A stretch of 64,000 nt of DNA from Acanthosepion lycidas (lineage: Eukaryota > Mollusca > Cephalopoda > Sepiida > Sepiidae), in contig OZ010573.1 in the NCBI GenBank assembly GCA_963932145.1, forward strand, positions 22,788,565 through 22,852,564, given 5' to 3'. This document shows positions 29,920-41,496 of this stretch, piece by piece. Position numbers and translations under genes: made by a program. The notes under the pieces are model-generated. The model had not been told where the DNA came from. It searched no databases and was given only the letters and a program-made list of their open reading frames with translations. How positions within the stretch are numbered: position 1 is the first letter of the stretch; the number at the start of each line of letters is the position of its first letter.

Positions 29920-31110
29920 AAATGCATGCTGGGATGTTTTCTTAGACAATAAAATAGGCCGGTTTGAATTTTGATACCTTGTCTAGAAGACAGAACGCTA
30001 AGTGGGCTTGTCCGAACTTGCTTTTGTGTGTCGACGCCAATTCTTAGTGTGTGAACTTTTTCCCTTATCACTGTTAATTTGCCTTGCATATATTGTTTGC
30101 TGGCTTAATATCTTTTTTTTTTTTTTTTTGCTCTGTTCATTTTCTTTTTAGTGCAAACTTTGTGAATTCTGTTTATTGGGCGGTTCTGTTATTTATTTTG
30201 CATTTTACCATGGCGACTCACTCCACAAGCGGAAGAAGGGTGGAGCGTACAAAGGCCAAACTTCGTGAATATGACAATAAAGATGAAGACAAAAGTTCGA
30301 ACAATATAAATAGTGTAAATACCTCATCTTAGAAATATAGACAAATACGAAAAAGCTGTTAGGGTTTCGAATAAAAAAAAAGAAAATGCTCATCTTTTCT
30401 ATAGAAACAAAAACAGGAAACAAAATCTCTACAGAATTATTACGATTCAAAATGATTTCACGCTTTGTCTCTCTCTCTCAATCGGCATTTGATTTTACTT
30501 GTATAAAGACTAAATATGAAATATCTAAAATATCTGTATGGATCACTATTTAGAATATCAATACAAAAATCGTTTTATTGTTTGCTTTGTTTTTGTTTTT
30601 CTAAATACAGCTGTATTTTCCAATTAAGATATTGCATATCGCTAAGGTGCATATCGTGGTACGATGATTATTAAATATATGTTGTGACTTCGAAAATACA
30701 AAAAAGTAAATAAATAAAAATATATTTTCAAATTTCCTCCATAACTACAATTTCAGCAAGTCACTAAAAACGGTCTTGGTGTTACCTTCATGTGAACGTT
30801 GTATTATGCACACCACGCGTCTCTTCTCGACAAATGGGAATGCAGAAAACAAAAATTACATTTTGGCTTTCGTTTGGAACGTGTCGCTGGCCTATATAAG
30901 AACGGACCAAACAAGTGGTACTCACAGCAAGTGTATCAAGAAGAGCACACCAGACGACTCACAACAAGCAGCCACAGAAGCACACACTAAGCCAGAGAAA
31001 GCCTTCTTATTCGAACACCCACGCTATATAGAGAGATAAAATACTTGCCCGAATACCCCAAAACTTCGACCACAGAAAAAGTAACTTCCTGAGTTACTTC
31101 TATCCATAAA
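29920..31110 (+). mobile_element. Gypsy leader/gag fragment, second copy
   Basis: Plus-strand copy of the unit at 21365-22330. It runs through TTTGATACCTTGTCTAGAAG, the ATGGCGACTCACTCCACAAG start, AATATGACAATAAAGATGAA, TTAAGATATTGCATATCGCT and GAACGTTGTATTATGCACAC. It then continues into CCTATATAAGAACGGACC, a TATA-like promoter context, and a C/A-rich stretch to 31060. No protease or RT follows, so this is a 3'-truncated or recombined copy. Confidence 0.55.
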
Positions 31111-31130
31111 TATGCACACACACATACATG

Positions 31131-31133
<3 letters not shown>

Positions 31134-31197
<64 letters not shown>
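31134..31197. repeat. Compound (CA)n(TA)n microsatellite
   Basis: (CA)n to 31168 changes to (TA)n to 31197, ending at the left arm of the foldback. Confidence 0.95.
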
Positions 31198-31199
<2 letters not shown>

Positions 31200-31830
31200 C
31201 AATGAATCATTCATACAAAAAGTAAATTAGTAAAGTTAATGATATAAAATGGCGAAATCTTTTCGCAAACAAAATTTTAAAGTTGCATTAACCTACAAAT
31301 CACTCGATGAATGTTATGATCCTTGTTTTTTAATAACTACAAGCTATATACGGTCTTTCTTTAATACACAAGTAATTTCAACTGTACATTCAGTTATCCT
31401 CAGGCATGGAAATTATTTTGTTTTTAGTAAAATTCAGGTAGCATCCGAGACGAAAAAATTAAATGCGAATCGACATGTTTTTTTTAATGTGTTATTGTTA
31501 ACGAATACAAACTTTTGGAGCGTGCAGTCGCAACGCTAAGGTTGAATTTTTTCAAAATTTAAGAGAGTGCAGTTTTTACTAATATGGCAATTTGAGAATT
31601 TTTTTGTTGTAGGAGTTTATCAGTCAATGTGGCATGAACTAAATGCTTTAATAAATAGAGTAATGTTTCAGTTGGTGTCCCGAAAATTTGCACGAAAAAC
31701 AAGGATCATAACATTCATCGAGTGATTTGTAGGTTAATGCAACTTTAAAATTTTGTTTGCGAAAAGATTTCGCCATTTTATATCATTAACTTTACTAAAC
31801 TACTTTTTGTATGAATGATTCATTGTAATA
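31195..31830. mobile_element. Foldback with 136-bp arms and ~360-bp core
   Basis: Arms 31195-31330 and 31694-31830 are inverse copies with very few mismatches (one arm has AAGTAAATTAGT where the other implies AAGTAGTTTAGT). Shared blocks include ATGGCGAAATCTTTTCGC and ATCACTCGATGAATG. (CA)n(TA)n and (TA)n arrays bound it. An open frame of about 96 codons starts in the left arm (ATGGCGAAATCTTTTCGC), but nothing resembling a transposase is seen in the core. Non-autonomous element. Confidence 0.85.
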
Positions 31831-31853
31831 TAAATTGAACTGCACCACATATT

Positions 31854-31855
<2 letters not shown>

Positions 31856-31893
<38 letters not shown>
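31856..31893. repeat. (TA)n microsatellite
   Basis: About 19 TA units to the right of the foldback, then TGTGTG. Confidence 0.95.
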
Positions 31894-31900
<7 letters not shown>

Positions 31901-32814
31901 AGGGGTGTTTGCACATCTACATATATTACACAGACACTCACGCATCTGTACATACCCGGATTTTTGATTTTCTCGAATTTCATTTCTCTAGACTCGTTAC
32001 GAACGTCCTTTAACCCTTTTGTGAACACTTAATTGTTATTCAATTGTAACCAAATTTTCGTCTTGGACCATTCGAAGGATCGTTCACTCTTTCTTCCTCT
32101 CGTCTGTTTTCGTCCAAAACATTACCTCTCCTTTTCCCTTAATTGAATTAATAATAAACGCCAAAACAAGGCCAACAACAATCAGAAGCAGCGCCAAGCA
32201 ACAGATGCCTAACAAAACATTTCGTTAGTGTTCGCGATTTTCTGTATTTTCCATTCCTGTCACGTTGCTCCGCAAAGCTTAATACACAATTATACTGTGT
32301 TTATGTAATACAACAATTGATCGGTTTTGCTTGGTTGTGAATAAGGCGTTTTAGGGAGAAATCATGATTTTAATTTTCTACCTGAATACTTCTTTGCATC
32401 AAAACTTTTTTTATAAGCTAACTAGCTATCAAGATAGATAGATAGATAGATAGATAGATACGATTATTTGTTGAAATATTCTAAGTCAGAACGGCTTTTC
32501 ACAAATGAACCAAAAATCAATATTTTGACAAATTTTTACCACCTCCTCATATATAGACATATATATACTGAGACAGATAGAAAGAGAGAGGTTTAGATAG
32601 ATAGATAGATAGATAGATAGATCATGATATAAATAAAAAGGACAAAGAAAGAAAGTAACGTGTGTGTGTGTGTGTGTGTGAACAAATTCAAAATTTTTTT
32701 TAAATGGTTTTTAGTGGTCGCTGAATTGTAATAAGCTTTTCCATTTATGATTAGTAAATATAGTTTTTACTCAACAACAATATCACATAATCGGTACAAA
32801 TTAATACATAAATT
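31894..32814. other. Intergenic with GATA and GT microsatellites
   Basis: (GATA)n at about 32433-32460 and 32594-32622, and (GT)n at about 32661-32680. Otherwise anonymous. Confidence 0.65.
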
Positions 32815-33480
32815 TAAAAGATTTATAACTTTATAAATTATTCTAATTAATTTTTTCTTTTAAAATAATTCTTGTAAAAATTCACTATTCATCGGAAAAA
32901 TATTTTCTCAAGACAATAGTATCCATAATATATCTTATTTATAAAAGCAATTAAAAGCTTTTCTAATTAAATAATGTCTTAGTTTTATTGCATGATTTTA
33001 CGGTTCAAAGTAGATTTTCTGTAACTGGGGATCCAGTTTTGCAAAATAACTGATGATTTAAATTCTACAAGGAGTTCTGTTTTAATAAACCGGCACATAA
33101 ATTAATTTCACGAAATTTCATAAAATTAAATAAGTGTGTCGAGAGGCAACAGATGTAAAAAAAAATGTTTTTACCAAAATTTTCTAAAATAGAAACATTT
33201 CTAAAATAATTTCATTCATTTGTGAACGAGTCCTGAGTTTCATTAAAATCTGACAATTATTTGATTTTGACAAGAATTTCCAAATCAATGTATTTTTCAC
33301 CGCAAAAAAAGACGCTAAAATTTTGAACGTTTTAAACAAAGGATAAAAAATATATATTTAATAATCAAAAACTACTTTGAAATTTCCTCTTAATAATAAC
33401 ATCAAAATTTTGACGATAAAACTTTGTTTTCATTAAGTTTGGGGTATATTTTCATCAAGGTATGCTAATTTTTAGTAAAT
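32815..33480 (+). repeat. Large diverged direct repeat, copy 1
   Basis: Shares with 34735-35400, in order: AATAATTCTTGTAAAAATTC, TTAATTAAATAATGTCTTAG, TTTTATTG, TGATGATTTA, CAACAGATGTAAAAA-type sequence, TTTTTACCA, ACAATTATTT, CAAGAATTTCC and AAACTTTGTTTTCATT-like blocks. No coding signal. Divergence is high, so the duplication is old. Confidence 0.7.
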
Positions 33481-33519
33481 CTGTGAATGTACCTAACCAA
33501 CCACAATATAATAATTAAT

Positions 33520-33710
33520 CATTTTATAAAGAAATAAATAAGAAAACAAGTCTTTTCTTTCAAAAATTCATAAAAATGCGTTAACCAATTATAATGCTAT
33601 ATTTATTATTTACCATTGTATAAATAAATATGAAAACAATTTTTTTTCATAAATTTATAAAAAAACGTTAACCAATTATTATGCTATATTTAATATTTAT
33701 TAATGTCGAA
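33520..33710 (+). repeat. ~90-bp tandem pair
   Basis: Two adjacent units share AAATA(A/T)GAAAACAA, TTCATAAA, GTTAACCAATTAT and ATGCTATATTTA. A third diverged relative starts near 35395 (ATGAAAACAATTTTTTATTC). Confidence 0.65.
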
Positions 33711-34734
33711 AAATTCGCTAAAATAGAGCATGCCCTGATACAAAAAGCCCCAAACTTCTTAAAAAAAAATTCTATTGTCTAAATGTTTATATCATTATTA
33801 AGAGGAAAGACCAAAGTATATTTTGGGTATTTTTTAAAATTTTCAATCCGTTCTAGCACGTTCGAAATTTTAGCCAGAATTCTTGTTTTATTTCAGTAAT
33901 AAAAATTGACGTAAAATCAACCATGTCATTCATTATTGACAGTTTTATAAGCAAAAGTGAAATTCCCCGATTAAAAATCTTGTAGAATTCAATTATACTT
34001 TTTTCAAAAGTCGTTTTAAGAAAATTAGAAAATTTAAAGTATAGTTAATATAATTTGAAAGAAACATTAATAACTTTTTAGCAGAATTTTTTTAAAGAGA
34101 GATATGTGGTAATTGGTTTTGGGAGGTGTGAATTGACATACATCAATGTATCGGCAACGTACGCCAGGAGAATTTATCGGATGGTAGGACAGAAGTGACA
34201 AAATTTGTACTAATCTTAAGTGAACCTGGTTTGTAGAGTTAAATGAAAAAATACACTTTCATTTTTTTTTTATTTTATGTTTGATGGAAAATTCCGGAAT
34301 AAAAATAACATTTAAACTACGAAAAAATACATTTAGAATTCAAATTTTATAACTGACAAAAAAGAGTAACCTACTTGTTATGTTCACGTATTATAAAATC
34401 TTATGATTCTTTTTTTAATTAAGTTTTATATTATCCCAGTTATGAAATTTTTCCTAACTGAAAAAATATAAAAATTAAATAAAATACCATTAAATTTCAT
34501 AAATGAAACAGGTAACTCATTTATGAAATGAGATTTTATTTCTTTTTTTATTAATTGATATAATATGGCAGAAAAAAAAACGATTTTGAAAATACGACGT
34601 TAATGGTCACTTAGAGAATTCGACACGTGCTACCAGAACAAAAGCAATGCCAAGAATGACCACATAATTCCATGCAATCAGGAGAAATAACTCTAGCACG
34701 CGTGTTGTTGTTTTTTTAGTGTTTTTTTTTAAAT
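33711..34734. other. AT-rich spacer between the duplicated segments
   Basis: No recognised feature apart from homopolymer A/T runs. Confidence 0.5.
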
Positions 34735-35400
34735 TTTATAACTTTTTTATTTATAATTTTAAAAAAAGAAAATAATTCTTGTAAAAATTCATTTTTCAAC
34801 CAAAAAATTTTGACTTCAGACAAAAACGTTTTTAATATATATTATTCATAAAAGCTATTAAAGGCTATTTTTAATTAAATAATGTCTTAGTTTTATTGAG
34901 TTTTGTATTTTAAATTCAGAGCTAAACTTCTGAGTAAAATTTTACAAAAAATTGATGATTTATATTCCTCAAAATCTTCTTCATTTCATTAAAAAATTAG
35001 TGTTACACAGGTATTAGTTTTAAAGTTTTCATAAAATTTAGTAAGGTTTGGGATAACAGATGTAAAAAGAATATTTTTACCATGATTTTCTAATAAGAAA
35101 ACATTCCTAAAATAAATTCATTTATTTTTTTAATAAAATCTGTAAGTTCCATAAAATTCCAACAATTATTTTATTTTTGCAAGAATTTCCGCATTAATGT
35201 GTTTTCAAAAAAAAAAAAAGGCGGTAAAAAAACCTAATGTTAAATAAAAATGACCTCTGACCTAAAAAAAAAAAATCTTTAATCTCTCCTCTAATTAATA
35301 ACATAAGCTTTTTCGCGAAAAAACTTTATTTTTATTCAGTTTGCCGCCTTTTTCAACAGGGTATGCCACTTTTTTAGCGAAAAAGTGGACATAGATATGA
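34735..35400 (+). repeat. Large diverged direct repeat, copy 2
   Basis: Same block order as 32815-33480, about 1.92 kb downstream. Confidence 0.7.
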
Positions 35401-36469
35401 AAACAATTTTTTATTCATAGATTTATAAAAACGTATGTGAACAATATAACAAGAAAATTTCAATAAACATGATATTTCTAAACATAAATTTTATATCTAA
35501 GAATACTTGTTTCAATTTCCCAATTTTTTAAGGTCGTGATCAAGGATGCCTAATCAATACAAAAATCGAAGTCCTGAACCTCCAACAAATATAGGTTAAC
35601 CTCCTTCCTACTCCTTTTTGAAAAATGTAATTTTTTTTAAAAATTTAAATCGTTATTAATTTTTTCTTTATTTTGAAAATTTGCGTGAAGCATGCACAGA
35701 AAATCTTCAGATAATCCATTGTCAGCGAAATAATGACTGATGAATAAATCTTTAATGAAGAAATGGACGCTAAGCATCTTAACTGATGCCGTCAGCGAAG
35801 CTAGCGAATTGTATAATTTGAAATGGAGGCTGGACAAAATATCAACAATCAATTCGAATATTCACATATTTTTATAATCTTGTAAATATCGAATTAATCT
35901 TGTAAATAAGCAATCTAAAAATTAAATAAAGCGTAATATTTTTGTTGCCACTAAAATTCTAAACATAGGGTTTTAAAGAATAAACATTGCCGAGGAAACA
36001 AAAACAGTAATGAAAAGAAAAGCCGTTCGTCCGACACGATATTTTTGTGTATATCTAGTTTAAACATCGCCAAAAAAGCTTTAAGTTTGAAATCAAAAAC
36101 GTTTTTCGGGATTTAATCTTGTACTTTATAAGCTCACATGTAATGCCCAGGGTTAGATTAAATTAGGTTAAATTAGATTAAATTAGATTACGTTAGGTTA
36201 AATTAAAACACGTCAAGGGTAACTCTATCTTATTTCGTCTCCCATAACAACTAGGAATTGATTTACTACTGTTAAAAACAATATATTTAATCAGTTAAAA
36301 TGTATCCCTGTTTAATTTAATTTTAATTTAATTATTTAAAAATTCAGAAAGTTACTTTTAACTTCACAAAATTACCATGATACGCTTTGTAATATAGCAA
36401 CAACTCTAAGTAGAAGCTTATGAAGGTTTTAATTCAATTTCAGCGTTGAAAAACGTTTATTGTATCGAG
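35401..36469. other. AT-rich region with a ~10-bp TTAGGTTAAA repeat
   Basis: 36150-36200 holds degenerate units on TTAGGTTAAA / TTAGATTAAA. The rest shows no repeat or coding signal. Confidence 0.55.
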
Positions 36470-38629
36470 ATGGATCGTTACAAGCGACAGGGGAGATGGG
36501 ATGTGCTTATTTTATTAATGGATGGTTACAAGCGAGAGGGGAGATGGGATGTGTTTATTTTATTAATGGGTGGTAACAGGCGACAAGGGAGATGGGATGT
36601 GCTTATTTTATTAATGGATGGTTACAAGCGAGAGGGGAGATGGGATGTGCTTATTTTATTAATGGATGGTAACAAGCGACAGGGGAGATGGGATGTGTTT
36701 ATTTTATTAATGGATGGTAACAGGCGACAGGGGAGATGGGATGTGTTTATTTTATTAACGGATGGTAACAGGCGACAGGGGAGATGGGATGTGCTTATTT
36801 TATGAATGGGTGGTTACAAGCGAGAGGAGAGATGGGATGTGCTTATTTTATTAATGGATGGTAACAGGCTACAGGGGAGATGGTATGTGCTTATTTTATT
36901 AATGGATGGTTACAAGCGAGAGGGGAGATGGGATGTGCTTATTTTATTAATGGATGGTAACAAGCGACAGGGGAGATGGGATGTGCTTATTTTATTAATG
37001 GATGGTAACAAGCGACAGGGGAGATGGGATGTGTTTATTTTATTAACGGATGGTAACAGGCGACAGGGGAGATGGGATGTGCTTATTTTATTAATGGATG
37101 GTTACAGGCGACAGGGGAGATGGGGTGTGCTTATTTTATTAATGGATGGTAACAGGCGACAGGGGAGATGGGATGTGTTTATTTTATTAATGGATGGTTA
37201 CAGGCGACAGGGGAGATGGGATGTACTTATTTTATTAATGGATGGTAACAGGCGACAGGGAAGATGGGATGTGCTTATTTTATTAATGGATGGTTACAAG
37301 CGAGAGGGGAGATGGGGTGTGCTTATTTTATTAATGGATGGTAACAAGCGACAGGGGAGATGGGATGTGCTTATTTTATTAACGGATGGTAACAGGCGAC
37401 AGGGGAGATGGGATGTGTTTATTTTATTAATGGATGGTAACAGGCGACAGGGGAGATGGGATGTGCTTATTTTATTAACGGATGGTAACAGGCGACAGGG
37501 GAGATGGGATGTGTTTATTTTATTAACGGATGGTAACAGGTGACAGGGGAGATGGGATGTGTTTATTTTATTAATGGATGGTAACAAGCGACAGGGGAGA
37601 TGGGATGTGCTTATTTTATTAACGGATGGTAACAGGCGACAGGGGAGATGGGATGTGCTTATTTTATTAACGGATGGTAACAGGCGACAGGGGAGATGGG
37701 ATGTGTTTATTTTATTAACGGATGGTAACAGGTGACAGGGGAGATGGGATGTGCTTATTTTATTAATGGATGGTAACAAGCGACAAGGGAGATGGGATGT
37801 GCTTATTTTATTAACGGATGGTAACAGGCGACAGGGGAGATGGGATGTGCTTATTTTATTAATGGATGGTAACAAGCGACAGGGGAGATGGGATGTGCTT
37901 ATTTTATTAATGGATGGTAACAAGCGACAGGGGAGATGGGATGTGTTTATTTTATTAACGGATGGTAACATGTGACAGGGGAGATGGGATGTGCTTATTT
38001 TATTAATGGATGGTAACAAGCGAAAGGGGAGATGGGATGTGCTTATTTTATTAATGGATGGTAACAGGCGACAGGGGAGATGGGATTTGTTTATTTTATT
38101 AACGGATGGTAACAGGTGACAGGGGAGATGGGATGTGCTTATTTTATTAATGGATGGTAACAAGCGACAGGGGAGATGGGATGTGCTTATTTTATTAATG
38201 GATGGTAACAAGCAAGAAGGGAGATGGGATGTGTTTATTTTATTAATGGATGGTAACAAGCGACAGGGGAGATGGGATGTGTTTATTTTATTAATGGATG
38301 GTAACAGGCGACAGGGGAGATGGGATGTGCTTATTTTATTAATGGATGGTTACAAGCGAGAGGGGAGATGGGGTGTGCTTATTTTATTAATGGATGGTAA
38401 CAGGCGACAGGGGAGATGGGATGTGCTTATTTTATTAATGGATGGTTACAAGCGAGAGGGGAGATGGGATGTGCTTATTTTATTAATGGATGGTAACAAG
38501 CGACAGGAGAGATGGGATGTGTTTATTTTATTAATGGATGGTAGCAGGCGACAGGGGAGATGGGATGTGCTTATTTTGTTAATGGATGGTTACAAGCGAG
38601 AGGAGAGATGGGATGTGTTTATTTTATTA
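36470..38629 (+). repeat. 48-bp minisatellite, about 45 tandem copies
   Basis: 2,160 bases of tandem units on the pattern GGATGGTAACAAGCGACAGG then GGAGATGGGATGTGCTTATT and TTATTAAT. The length is constant at 48 in every unit I could check. Because 48 is a multiple of 3, several frames stay open on both strands, giving a 16-residue peptide repeat on plus (MDGNKRQGRWDVLILL) and another on minus (INKISTSHLPCRLLPS). Plus-strand stops recur in some units (GGTGACAGG reads R-stop, TTTATGA also). Variants alternate: TTACAAGCGAGAGG against AACAGGCGACAGG, GTGCTT against GTGTTT, and AATGG against AACGG. No protein family is recognised, so it is treated as satellite DNA. Confidence 0.9.
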
Positions 38630-38660
38630 CCCCCCCCCCCATTTTTGGGGGTTTTGTTTT
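38629..38660 (+). repeat. C12-...-G5 homopolymer boundary of the minisatellite
   Basis: The last unit ends ATTTTATTA and passes into about 12 C, ATTTTT, then GGGGGTTTTG. The C and G runs are inverted and could pair. Confidence 0.85.
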
Positions 38661-38716
38661 GTCTTTAATGATTTTTTTACATCTATTTTACCCATTTATA
38701 GTTTGTGTAACATCAT

Positions 38717-38750
38717 ATCAAATCCTTATCAAATCCTTATCAAATCCTTA
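38717..38750 (+). repeat. 11-bp tandem repeat, three copies
   Basis: ATCAAATCCTT repeated three times before ATCGGCC. Confidence 0.95.
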
Positions 38751-39160
38751 TCGGCCATTTAATGCTAAAATTTACTTTTTGTGGGAGTTTTAGAGTAAAT
38801 ATATATACTACTCTGCTTTCACAATTGAATACAGAAATGTATAGCTGGGAATTTTTTTTTTCAAAAAGTGTATTGCTGGTAACTTTTTTTACTATAAAAA
38901 TGTATTTTTTATTCTTTCATCGTGTTCCAATTTTAGTCATGTGGTTCACTATTTCCCATAGCTTCGACCCTAATAGGTGCTCCCCCTCCTCCCCGAGTCA
39001 GGCGGGACCTGGGAACAACAATTAAGAGGTAGTTCTATGCTCCTCAAAACCTTCCGTTCAGCGGATGTAGTTTATCCTCATACCCAGGATGCTACACATT
39101 TATTCGTCTATGTATTGAATATTGCTGTAACATCTGAACCGGTGCCTCTGCTATATATTT
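38745..39160 (+). repeat. Dispersed repeat, second copy (see 3376-3690)
   Basis: CGGCCATTTAATGC, then GTATTGCTGGTAAC-type units, then CGACCCTAATAGG...GCGGGACCTGGGAACAACA, CTCCTCAAAACC and GCGGATGTAGTTTATCC. It directly precedes a CR1-like LINE tail, whereas at 3376 the same repeat directly follows one. Confidence 0.65.
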
Positions 39161-39184
39161 AGAGATTCTTGATAAAAAAAAACA

Positions 39185-39660
39185 AAAAGAATCTGCAATG
39201 ATATCGGTCCTGACATGGCATCTCGGCTTCAATCACTTTCCCACCGCCATATCTTAGCTTCCCTGTGCCTCTCCTATAAATATTTTCATGGTAATTGTTC
39301 TGATGAGTTTTTCTCTTTGGTACTTTACGAATTTAAGCGCAATGCTAGATTGACAGATAGGTCTCATCAGTTTACAGTTGAAATGGTTAGATGTAACCGT
39401 AAGTTCTATGCTAACAGTTCCTTCTCTCATACTTCTCGTTTGTGGAACTCACTTTCTGCCTCTTCATTTTCAGTCAGGTTTGACCTTCAGAAATTTAAAT
39501 GCAATGTCAATCGTTATGTTGTGTCTTCTTAATTCCTGTTCTTTTATTGTTCTCCATCCTTAATAATGTTTTACTTTTTTTCAAATACTTTCACACTCAG
39601 TTACCTGCTTTGCGTGTTAGTAGCTTTAGTGCCTTGCATGGAATAAATAGTTAAAAATAT
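39185..39660 (+). pseudogene. CR1/jockey-type LINE RT C-terminus, copy 2
   Basis: The best preserved of three copies. From 39203 the frame reads IGPDMASRLQSLSHRH, ASLCLSYKYFHGNCSDEFFS, LYEFKRNARLTDRSHQFTVE, MVRCNRKFYANSSFSHTSRL, WNSLSASSFSVRFDLQKFK and CNVNRYVVSS, and terminates at 39530-39532. This is the intact last ~110 residues of the RT C-terminal domain. Upstream of 39185 the coding sequence is absent, so it is a severe 5' truncation, the usual outcome of incomplete target-primed reverse transcription. The 3' UTR to 39660 matches 3250-3375 and 59660-59790. Confidence 0.85.
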
Positions 39661-40254
39661 CAAGTAACTTTTACTGATTTCACACTTAAAATATAAGCTT
39701 AATGAGAGTTACAAATTTCAGTTATTATTATTATTTCTGCATTATAGCCTTGTTGTCTGACTGTGCTGGCCTATTTTGAGAAAAATAGGAAACAGTCATT
39801 TACTGGAAATAAATGATTATAAAGACGCTGACGGCGATTTCACATGGACGCCGCCATTTTGATTTCGACCGTATATTCCGCAATACAGATTACGTTAAAT
39901 GACACCCTCAACACACAATATATTAAAAATACGTCATACAAAAAGTGGCATTATACGCTACTATGTCTTCGTAGATTTGGAAATAGCACTAAGCACTAGT
40001 TTATAACACAAACGGTAGGTACTAACCTTGAAATGTGTCTGGAAAATGTACATATACGTTGGAACAGGTAAAAATACTTTTAAGCATCATTGCTAATTAA
40101 AAAAAAAAAGGTGCATTAAATCTTAAAATAGACTTACTGATGCTGCAAGTGACTGGATAGAACGAGCTTAAACAATTTCAGATGTTCAGAAACGTTATCA
40201 AATACATGTAAAGTCTTTTTTATTAGACGACCTGTTTTTGTTGTTTGGGGATTT
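39661..40254. other. Anonymous sequence
   Basis: No repeat or coding remnant recognised. Confidence 0.5.
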
Positions 40255-40640
40255 TACAAGGATGTTCACTCTGTTCATGGCCCAAGAACCACTCGAGGTA
40301 GAGGGTTACAGAGTAAGAAGCACAGTTTTAGCGGCTATGCGGTTGAGGATAACGGTTTGCCATAGACAGTAACAGCGGTAGCATCCTCTTGGAAGTCGGT
40401 TCCACAAAGTGCCAGTTCGTGAAAAGAAGCTGTTCGAGTGGAACTTACATCTCACTAATGGATTACAAAGGGAATGAGGGAGGTTCGCTACAATGTGCCT
40501 AGCATGGCGGGTCTTAGCCGTGAAGGTTAGAACTGGTGGAACTAAGGAATGTAGTTCATTTGAACACTTTCCATAGCGATAGAGAGGTGAGACGCTTTTG
40601 GGTATTATCGAGGCTGGAAAGTGAAGACTGGACAGCTCCT
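40255..40640 (-). pseudogene. CR1/jockey-type LINE RT C-terminus (family of 25440)
   Basis: On the minus strand: SLYRYGKCSNELHSLVPP, LTFTAKTRHARHIVANLPHS, KFHSNSFFSRTGTLWNRLPR and GCYRCYCLWQ, then a degenerate end. FFSRTGTLWNRLPRGC is the diagnostic terminal block. It is more distant from the 39185 family than from 25440-25950. The terminal 60 bases resemble 62270-62345 (minus) and 60600-60665 (plus), suggesting further, very short copies. Confidence 0.7.
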
Positions 40641-40790
40641 GTCCATATATGGCAACAGCATTCTAAATATTTTCAGCCTGATCTGGCTTTTGTAGCGGAT
40701 AGCAGGAGGAGTTAGATACTTACTGGAGCAGTACAGGAACCTGATCATTTTTTTCAGGATCTTTAGCTACGTCCCATCATCCCTGCCATT

Positions 40791-40983
40791 ATATGCTTCT
40801 AATCCGACCAAACAGGGGATAAAATCATTAATCATTGAATATAAAAACGAAAATTCGTGTTTCTTTGCCTAATAAATCATGATTTTTTTCCTAAATAAAT
40901 ATATGTTTATTAAATCTGTGAAGGTCATGAATAAATAACAGTGGTCTCCCCTTGTTTTATTACTCTCCTCTTTGAGAGAGCTA
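40791..40983 (+). repeat. LTR-like direct repeat, copy 1
   Basis: 193 bases that recur at 41497-41689 with few changes (ATATGCTTCTAATCCGACCA to CTCCTCTTTGAGAGAGCTA). It lacks the promoter/polyA part present after copy 2. Confidence 0.8.
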
Positions 40984-41496
40984 AAGTCTCAATAGGCGCA
41001 CATTAAAACATGAATAAACAGTTTTTTGTTATGTTTTTTTATCGGGTGGGGGGGCAGTATATCTTCAAAACAAATTTTAAAAATATTTGTAGTATCTTTT
41101 TTTGTTCCCTAAGTTAGGGCCTATTTTCTTTAATGCTTAATCCTATCCCGTTCCTGTAATGTTTATTTTAATTGGAGATCATCATAATTTTTTGCGATAA
41201 ACGGCTTCTGGTCATCATTAAACTAGAAGCTGGGTTCTTTGCCACTAAAGTTTTTAGTAATTGACGAATTCGCCAGACTCTAATTGTGAAGTCTACTCAG
41301 AGCAATATTTTTTTTTTATAGCTTTTACACTGAATTTGTTAGAATGACTGTTACGAATACTAAGTCTAATTGTTACTACAGATAATTAAATCTGACACTC
41401 ACTAGCTTCACGAATTCGAAAGCAACGAGTTCAAGCCTCACTAATTCCAATAAATAAAACCTTGTGGGAAAGCATATTTCATAAAGCTACTCTGAA

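Noticed and set aside
36146-36200. Interstitial telomeric repeat (TTAGG/TTAGGG)
   Set aside because: The unit is a degenerate 10-mer (TTAGGTTAAA/TTAGATTAAA), not a telomeric 5- or 6-mer.
36470-38629. CRISPR array
   Set aside because: Units are contiguous with no unique spacers, and the sequence is eukaryotic in character.
36446-38668. Long open frames on both strands read as repeat-protein genes
   Set aside because: They follow from a 48-bp unit divisible by three. Several plus-strand units contain stops, and no start, promoter or protein family is recognisable. Kept as satellite DNA, with coding left as a testable question.
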